From NCBI GenBank assembly GCA_010093705.1, contig MU006092.1:564623-628622 (forward strand): a DNA stretch of 64,000 nt, in the 5' to 3' direction. Positions 58,570-64,000 of this stretch are shown in pieces; the first letter of the stretch is position 1; each line of letters opens with the position of its first letter. Source of the stretch: Patellaria atrata CBS 101060. Taxonomy: Eukaryota; Ascomycota; Dothideomycetes; Patellariales; Patellariaceae. The translations under genes were made by a program, and so were the position numbers. The notes beneath the pieces are model-generated. The model saw only the letters and a program-made list of their open reading frames with translations, was not told the DNA's origin and ran no database searches.

Positions 58570-59208
58570 TGGTAGGTGAATGGTAGTGGAAATATGCTCG
58601 TTATACAGATTTAGGTAGGACGAAGGCTGGAAGTATGAATACAATATAGTGATACAGAAGAGTATGGAGATGTGAAGAAGCGATTTTACAGAATTTGAAG
58701 GAATCGACTTGATATAGGAGAGTAGTCCTTCTTCCAATGGCCTTTCTACTACTATCAATATAGTAGAGGTAGGTACTGTACAGCTGACGGACAGCAGGAG
58801 TAGTTCCCTGAACCTGTAATAAAGTCCCTCGAATACAGCGACTCCTGGAAATATGATATGACTTTCTACCTACGTTCTGCCTCAACCTAACAGGTTCGCT
58901 CCTGAAACCCTATAAAAGGTGGAATCTCGATGTGCGGATTGCTCCTGCATATTTGAGTCTTCATCCTATGCCCCGGGAAACTATGTCCTCGACCTCTCGA
59001 GTTTGGGTATATCGCCTGTTGCCCTCCAAAGTAGACCAGAGAGGTAGATCAATCCCAAAATAGAACAAGTCTCCTCCCACCACCTTAGGAGATACCCGTA
59101 GTAGTGTACTTGGAAACGGTGCCTTCGAGAAGAACTGCATCAAAAATATGGATGCAAGTAGACATTATGCCGTAGATAAATTGAATATATCTAATCCGAA
59201 CCTCAACC
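58570..59208. other. Intergenic, peptidase promoter and COX18 3' end
   Basis: No supported gene. A TATAAAAG (plus strand) is present near 58911 with no clear partner gene. Confidence 0.45.
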
Positions 59209-60231
59209 TCAAGATTTCGGTAAGACGGGTGCTCCTTTACAAGGTTTAGGTGGCATATGAAGTGGTTGAAAAGTATCCAATAATACATTGATCAGAAACG
59301 CAGATGTCGTACTAGACAGCCAGTATAGCATGATACCACTTGGAACATTCAGAGTCAACCCTGGAATGCATACTGCAAAGCCTAGCATGCCATTTCTTAT
59401 TACTCTAGCCAGGAATGGTAATTGGTAGTTGGGATCGTTCTTCTGAAGGGCTCGGTGGGAGCCAGTTCCCACCCAAATGGTAAGAAATGTCATTACGCCT
59501 ACGGTTACTGGTAATATAGAAGTTGGATCTGCTTCTATGAGATTCTCAAGCCAAAGGATTTGTTCCGTAGCCAAACCGGGCTCGATCCAAGATTCTTTAA
59601 GTGCTGCTATAGCCGTCTCTGGGTTACCATCGAGATACTGCTGCGCTCTCGGGGATATCTTTTCCGCCATCAAACCCAATAAACTTGACCCACTACCGAT
59701 CATCCGTCTGATCGTCTCTGTCAAGGTAAGGAATATAGGTAATTGAAGAAAGTGAATGTTCGTTCGCCAGAATTGGAACCCCCAGTCTTTAGCCATCTTC
59801 TTTTGCATTTGTCTTCGCATGGTGAGCGCCGCTTTCTTCATTTGCAGAGGCTTATCAGCCAAGGGAGATTTCTTGAGCCTCTCGTTGTAGTTCCGACTCC
59901 TAGCTTGTATGATCGGTTGCGCATCTAACTGGCGCTGTTGCGCAAACCGACTAGGGAGAGTAAGAAAGGGAAGGACAATGAGAGACCGGACTATGACTGC
60001 GCTTAAGGGTAGGATAAAGGCCCAAGAAAGGCCCGAATTGTGTGCGCTATCAAATAGGACCTGGATAGTAGTACACTGAGCATCCAGAAGTTGCGTTGCG
60101 GAGGGGAGATTGGAGCGAGGGGAGACATGAAAGCTGCGATATCTAATTTTTGAACACTTGAAGGGAGTCTGGCGGTAAAAAGGAATACTAGAGTGGAATT
60201 TAAGACAATTATAAGTTCGACTTGAAAACAT
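59209..60231 (-). CDS. COX18: Mitochondrial inner-membrane insertase Cox18 (Oxa1/YidC family)
   Basis: Needed to export the C-terminal tail of Cox2 across the inner membrane during cytochrome oxidase assembly. Intronless, 340 aa. The first ~40 residues are Arg/Ser/Phe-rich without acids (MFSSRTYNCLKFHSS.., KCSKIRYRSFHVSPRS), a mitochondrial presequence. Helices follow at about 68-90 (LSWAFILPLSAVIVRSLIVL), a basic matrix loop (KKAALTMRRQMQKKMAKDWG), FWRTNIHFLQLPIFLTLTET, ILPVTVGVMTFLTIWVGTG, and LTLNVPSGIMLYWLSSTTSA, the YidC/Oxa1 core pattern. The C-terminal tail is short, unlike Oxa1 with its long ribosome-binding tail, which favours Cox18. Divergent with the RRM gene, 202 bp apart. Confidence 0.92.
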   Translation of the reverse strand: MFSSRTYNCLKFHSSIPFYRQTPFKCSKIRYRSFHVSPRSNLPSATQLLDAQCTTIQVLFDSAHNSGLSWAFILPLSAVIVRSLIVLPFLTLPSRFAQQRQLDAQPIIQARSRNYNERLKKSPLADKPLQMKKAALTMRRQMQKKMAKDWGFQFWRTNIHFLQLPIFLTLTETIRRMIGSGSSLLGLMAEKISPRAQQYLDGNPETAIAALKESWIEPGLATEQILWLENLIEADPTSILPVTVGVMTFLTIWVGTGSHRALQKNDPNYQLPFLARVIRNGMLGFAVCIPGLTLNVPSGIMLYWLSSTTSAFLINVLLDTFQPLHMPPKPCKGAPVLPKS

Positions 60232-60433
60232 TGGGACAAAAGAAAGTCAACGGGACGCAGATAACGCAGATGTTGTTGGGAATGCTTCCTACACTTTATC
60301 GAATCTGAAGCTGGAGCTCCGCCGGCGGAAGATCTTCGGCAAGCGCGAGTGTTCAAGAAAAAATAGTTCAAAATCACAAAGATTCTTGAACTGATAGCCA
60401 ACTTTCGACCTTACCCAGCCATAACGCAACACA
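60232..60433. promoter_or_regulatory. Shared divergent promoter, COX18 / NIFK-like gene
   Basis: Only 202 bp separate the two start codons, so the genes very likely share regulatory sequence. No TATA box is evident. Confidence 0.55.
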
Positions 60434-62090
60434 ATGGCTGTAGAGTCAAAGTCCAAGAAGCGCAGGGGTAAGTACTCACTGCGACTCCATCTTCAATAAC
60501 TTCTAACTAATTCTGCTAGGCGCTGAACCTCCTGTCGAAGAAAAGAAGAAGCTCAAGAAGAGCACCGAAGCTACAGCCGCGCCTGAAAAGGTTTCTAAGA
60601 AATCGAAAGCTGCTCCCCCCGAAATGTCCGGAGCTATCGTTGGGCTAATCAAAGACAAGAAGCATTCGAAGAAACGCCCCGCAGATGTTTTGATTGAAGA
60701 GCGTGAAGCGAAAATCGGGAATGGTGTAGAGGAAGCCCAGCCGAGTAGCAAGAAAGCAAAGAAGACTAAGAAGTCTGCACCTGAAGACAAAGTCGAGGTG
60801 GAAGCCAAAGATATCAACGGGGCAGCAAAAACTCAGCCGAATGGCAGGAAGGCAAAGAAGTCTAAGAAGACTGTCCCAGAAGAGGTTGTAGTGGTAGCGG
60901 AAGAAGTTGTTGTGAAGCAGCCCAGGAAGGAAAGGAAGAAGACGTCTGCGGCGGAGATCGAGGATGAAAAAATAACCGCACTCTCTAACGGCGCCACCAA
61001 GGAAGCTGACGTTGAGGACGAGGAAGAGGACGAGATCGACGATCAAACTGCAGCTCTACTCAAAGGTTTCGAGACCGACTCAGACGAAGACAAAGGCGAA
61101 GTCCAAAACCCAGATGCAGACGCTGTAGCAATCGATAAGGTCCCCGATATCCCATCCAGCAAGAAACTCCGCAAAAAACTTGATGCAGTATCTTCAGATG
61201 AAGAACCTGGTGTCATCTATATTGGGTAACATTTCCCCAATGCCCCCTTTACTCCATAAAATCACTGATATGTTTTTTTTAGACGTATCCCTCACGGCTT
61301 CTATGAACATCAAATGCGCGCATACTTCTCCCAGTTCGGCGAAATCCTCCGTCTGCGTCTGTCCCGCAACAAGAAAACCGGCCGCTCCAAACACTACGCC
61401 TTTGTCGAATTCGCGAATTTGTCTGTCGCGAAGATCGTCGCTGATACCATGAACAAATACCTCTTGTTCGGACATATCTTGCAAGTGAGGATGATCCCCA
61501 AGGATCAGGTGCATCCGGAGTTGTTCAAGAATGCAAACCGCCGCTTCAAAACGATCCCGCGAGCCAAGATTGAGGGACGCAAGCTCAGGTTGGGTATGGA
61601 GAGGGAAGGTTGGGAGAAGAGGGTCCAAAGGGAGTCGGAAAGGAGACAGAAGAAGGCGGAAAAGCTCAAGGAGTTTGGGTACGAGTTCGATGCACCAACG
61701 CCGAAGGGTGTTGATACCGTCCCAGTCCGTGAACAGAAGAGCTTAGAAAATGGTGGTGACGTCAAGTCGATCACCGAAGCGCCGGAAATTATTGAAGACG
61801 TTGTGAACGAGCCTGAAACCAAGAGGGCGAGGAAGCCAAGGAGGGCGAAGGCTGAGGCTAAGTCCATCACCGAGGCTCCGAAGGTGGTTGAGGAGGTTGT
61901 AACAAAGGTTGTGAGCGAACCTGATGCGGTGACCGTCGCAGAAGTCAAGAGCTCAAAGAAGGAGAAGAACGCCAGCAAGGGGAAGAAAGAGGAAGCTCCT
62001 AAGGTAGCAGAGGAGACTACCCAGGTTGAGGAGGTGACCAAAGACGGCAAGACGAAGAGGACGAAGAAGTCCAAGAAGGTCGTCGCTTGA
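60434..62090 (+). CDS. NOP15: Nucleolar RRM protein, Nop15/NIFK-like
   Basis: RNA-binding factor for 60S subunit assembly (yeast Nop15 acts in 27S pre-rRNA and ITS2 processing). Exons 60434..60467, 60520..61225 and 61283..62090 give 515 aa. The first ~240 residues are Lys/Glu/Ala-rich with repeated SKKAKKTKKS-like nuclear and nucleolar targeting clusters and an acidic patch (DVEDEEEDEIDDQ). One RRM lies at ~242-320: VIYIGRIPHGFYE carries RNP2 and KTGRSKHYAFVEF carries RNP1. It is followed by the family's KDQVHPELFKNANRRFK and PRAKIEGRKLR. A C-terminal basic/acidic low-complexity tail ends KKSKKVVA. It is larger than yeast Nop15 because of the N- and C-terminal extensions. Confidence 0.9.
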
Positions 62091-62602
62091 AGAATGTCTC
62101 CAAACTGTTCTCATGCCACTGCTATGACTGATGTCTTCACGGGATTGTTGATGCATTAGCGTCCAGCGGTCATATTAGCTTCGACTTGGGGAGCTGTTGC
62201 AGCCTTTCTAGGAAAATGTAATGTATGATGAGATTCCCCAGCGAATTTTCCGAGATACCCCCTACATTCGGGTTTATTTCAGCAGCGTGAAGTAGTTAGT
62301 TGCGAAGGTATCTCCCTCTTTGGGGAACCCGTACTGCATATAATGAAATGAATCAAGAACAAATTCTCCTGCAAAACATAGTGACACTATCATAATTCTC
62401 CCTTGTCATAATTGCCTAAGCGTGTTGTGGTTAAAACCATCCTCATTTTGATTATCCTACTTCTGTATTCAAGTACGGTATCCTCCCCATAATTTTCTAC
62501 TTTGGACACTCCGATTCCCTAGTTACATCTACTCCGAGCCCTCTCAACTCCTCTCTCATGCCCCAAACGCCACACCTATGCAATAAGGGTCCATCCAAAC
62601 AT
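62091..62602. other. Convergent intergenic region
   Basis: Between the 3' ends of the RRM gene and the UBX gene; nothing recognised. Confidence 0.5.
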
Positions 62603-63532
62603 CTATCTCACGATGAGGGCCGCACTTGGCACCATACCAGCCTCTTTCAGCGTCATACCAAAGTCAGTAGAATCGAAGACCTTCTTCGGAAAGTTCTGCG
62701 TGAAACTCTGCACCTCGAGTCCCGACTCGCTATTCAGAGCGTGGGCAACCTCGAAAAGAGTCGTCTCAACAGGGAAGTTCTTCATGACCGTCCCACTCGG
62801 AGTCTGCAGTCTAAGTCTCGTCTCGGTATACGCGGAAGCGGGTTTCGATGTCGTGGGCCCGTGAGACGTGGGACCGGTAACTTCAGGCTGCGGCGGAGGA
62901 GCGATCCCAGCCCGCGCAGCTTTCTCAGCGTCTGCCTTACGCTTCCGCTCCATCTTATCGGCTTCGATCTTCTCGAGGGCACGTTTACGGGCGTCGGCTT
63001 CGGCCTTCTTCTCCATCTTTGCTTTTTGCGCGTCTTTCAGTTGCTCCCTCTTGCGTAGATCCTCCTTGATGTCCGCCGACTCCTTTGTCGCCTTCCGTCT
63101 GATTTCCTCGTTTTTCTTCTTGTCCAGCTTGTCCTGTTCGCTACCCTCGGCCCGCTTTGCCGCCAGACGTGCCCGTAGCTCTTCCAGCTTGGCCTTCTTC
63201 TCCTCCTCGGTAAGTGGTGCGATTATCTCCGTGCTCTGCGAGAACTCATCGTGGCCGGACTTGGTGGCGTGGAACTGGGCCTCGCTCGCGTTGCGGAACT
63301 TCTTGCCGCACACGTCACACTGGAGACTGTTTGCTTGGGCGTCGGGATCGACTTCGGGGATGTTGGAGGTTGAGGACTCGGCGGCTTGCTCTTCTTGCAG
63401 CTCTTCAAGGGACTTCTCTTGGTTCTTGTCCAGCCAGTCGATGGCGGAGGTGAGGTTGCCCGAGGCTTTGAGCGCCATTTGCGCCCGCTTCTCTTCGAAG
63501 CCCATGTCGAGGAGATTTTGGAGGTCGGTCAT
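62603..63532 (-). CDS. UBA-C2H2-UBX domain protein (UBXN1/SAKS1-like)
   Basis: Cdc48/p97 cofactor that links ubiquitin to the AAA ATPase. Intronless, 309 aa from MTDLQNLLDMGFEEKRAQMA. Residues 1-40 form a UBA domain (LLDMGFEEKRAQMALKASG). A C2H2 zinc finger follows with Cys72, Cys75, His88 and His94 (CDVCGKKFRNASEAQFHATK). A long Lys/Glu/Ala/Arg coiled coil runs at ~105-215. The UBX domain is at ~235-309 (TETRLRLQTPSGTVMKNFPV, LFEVAHALNS, FPKKVF, MTLKEAGMVPSAALIV). An in-frame ATG 18 nt upstream would add MQRSPK; I prefer the downstream one because UBA domains normally begin at once. In yeast and mammals such proteins take part in ER-associated degradation. Confidence 0.93.
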   Translation of the reverse strand: MTDLQNLLDMGFEEKRAQMALKASGNLTSAIDWLDKNQEKSLEELQEEQAAESSTSNIPEVDPDAQANSLQCDVCGKKFRNASEAQFHATKSGHDEFSQSTEIIAPLTEEEKKAKLEELRARLAAKRAEGSEQDKLDKKKNEEIRRKATKESADIKEDLRKREQLKDAQKAKMEKKAEADARKRALEKIEADKMERKRKADAEKAARAGIAPPPQPEVTGPTSHGPTTSKPASAYTETRLRLQTPSGTVMKNFPVETTLFEVAHALNSESGLEVQSFTQNFPKKVFDSTDFGMTLKEAGMVPSAALIVR

Positions 63533-64000
63533 TTTTGGCGACCTTTGCATTTGTGTGAGGCTAGTACCTGTAGATCTGATGGATCGGAGGAAGTCAGTAT
63601 GTTGTGGTGGGGAAAATGTTCGAGGTAGACCTTATATTGGGAGAAATCGTTGTGGAAATTTGGAGAATTTTGTTAAAGATTTACGTAGAGTTAGAAAGCT
63701 TACACTTACAGGGTTGTCAAGAGTTCCGTTCTATTCCCGAACGATGGTTGAATAAGTTGTGTTGTTGGTAGACATTTTCGATAAAGCTGTCGACAGCAGG
63801 CAACGAGGGGGAAACGGGGGGAAGATGCAAAACGTCAGAGGGAGCTGACTTGACGGACGGAGCGAGTGCAACTAATCCAAACCAAACCAGCCTCCTCCTA
63901 GATACCTCCGCCCTCACACACGAAGCCTGCTTTGGGATTATACTGCCTTGATACTGGAATAGCTCGGTGTAACGTACACCATTTCTAAGTTTCACCTCGA
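63533..64000. other. Right edge, UBX gene promoter
   Basis: Upstream region of the UBX gene. A 92-codon minus frame at 63717..63995 shows no domain; the next gene is not reached. Confidence 0.5.

Overview
The window reads as a nuclear scaffold from a filamentous ascomycete (Pezizomycotina). Genes are split by many 45-110 nt introns with GTAAGT/GTATGT-type donors and CTAAC/CTGAC-like branch points. The gene set fits this group: KEX1, RAD52, a PTH11-type rhodopsin domain, a Zn2Cys6 factor, a quinate-repressor-like protein and small GPI-anchored Cys proteins. Placement in Leotiomycetes is my guess from protein style only. I rebuilt exon structures by hand. Where I give joins, exon lengths sum to a multiple of three and the residues at each junction fit the family.

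Layout. 0-7 kb: the 5' part of a cytochrome P450 running off the left edge, an NAD(P)-aldehyde dehydrogenase with a 115-N assembly gap inside one intron, and an Axl2-like polarity receptor. 8-16 kb: NADP-glutamate dehydrogenase with paired GATA sites upstream, an aldo/keto reductase, a small two-exon gene not visible as a long ORF, and a conserved-looking 246-aa protein. 16-21 kb: a poorly resolved stretch with a tandem duplication, a Pro-rich hypothetical protein and a fossil Ty3/gypsy RNase H fragment. 21-26 kb: KEX1 and RAD52. 28-38 kb: a large membrane glycoprotein, a steroid 5-alpha-reductase-like enzyme, a GPI-anchored protein, LTO1 and RAE1. 42-48 kb: a quinate/shikimate-repressor-like protein with a degraded shikimate dehydrogenase domain, then a Zn2Cys6 factor. 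49-57 kb: a GPI-anchored Cys-rich protein, a PTH11-like rhodopsin fused to a FucP-type MFS transporter, a MITE and a second aldo/keto reductase. 57-64 kb: a protealysin-like M4 peptidase, COX18, a NIFK/Nop15-like RRM protein and a UBA-ZnF-UBX protein.

Most genes are ordinary housekeeping and do not form one pathway. The best candidate for something undescribed is the 883-aa single gene at 51781-54543. It joins a seven-helix PTH11-like receptor domain to a complete FucP-like transporter, with the junction inside one uninterrupted exon, so it could act as a built-in receptor-transporter ('transceptor'). Second-line items are the pseudo-enzyme repressor, the probable bacterial-type M4 peptidase, the small two-exon gene, a new 368-bp MITE and a degenerate ~300-bp-period repeat.
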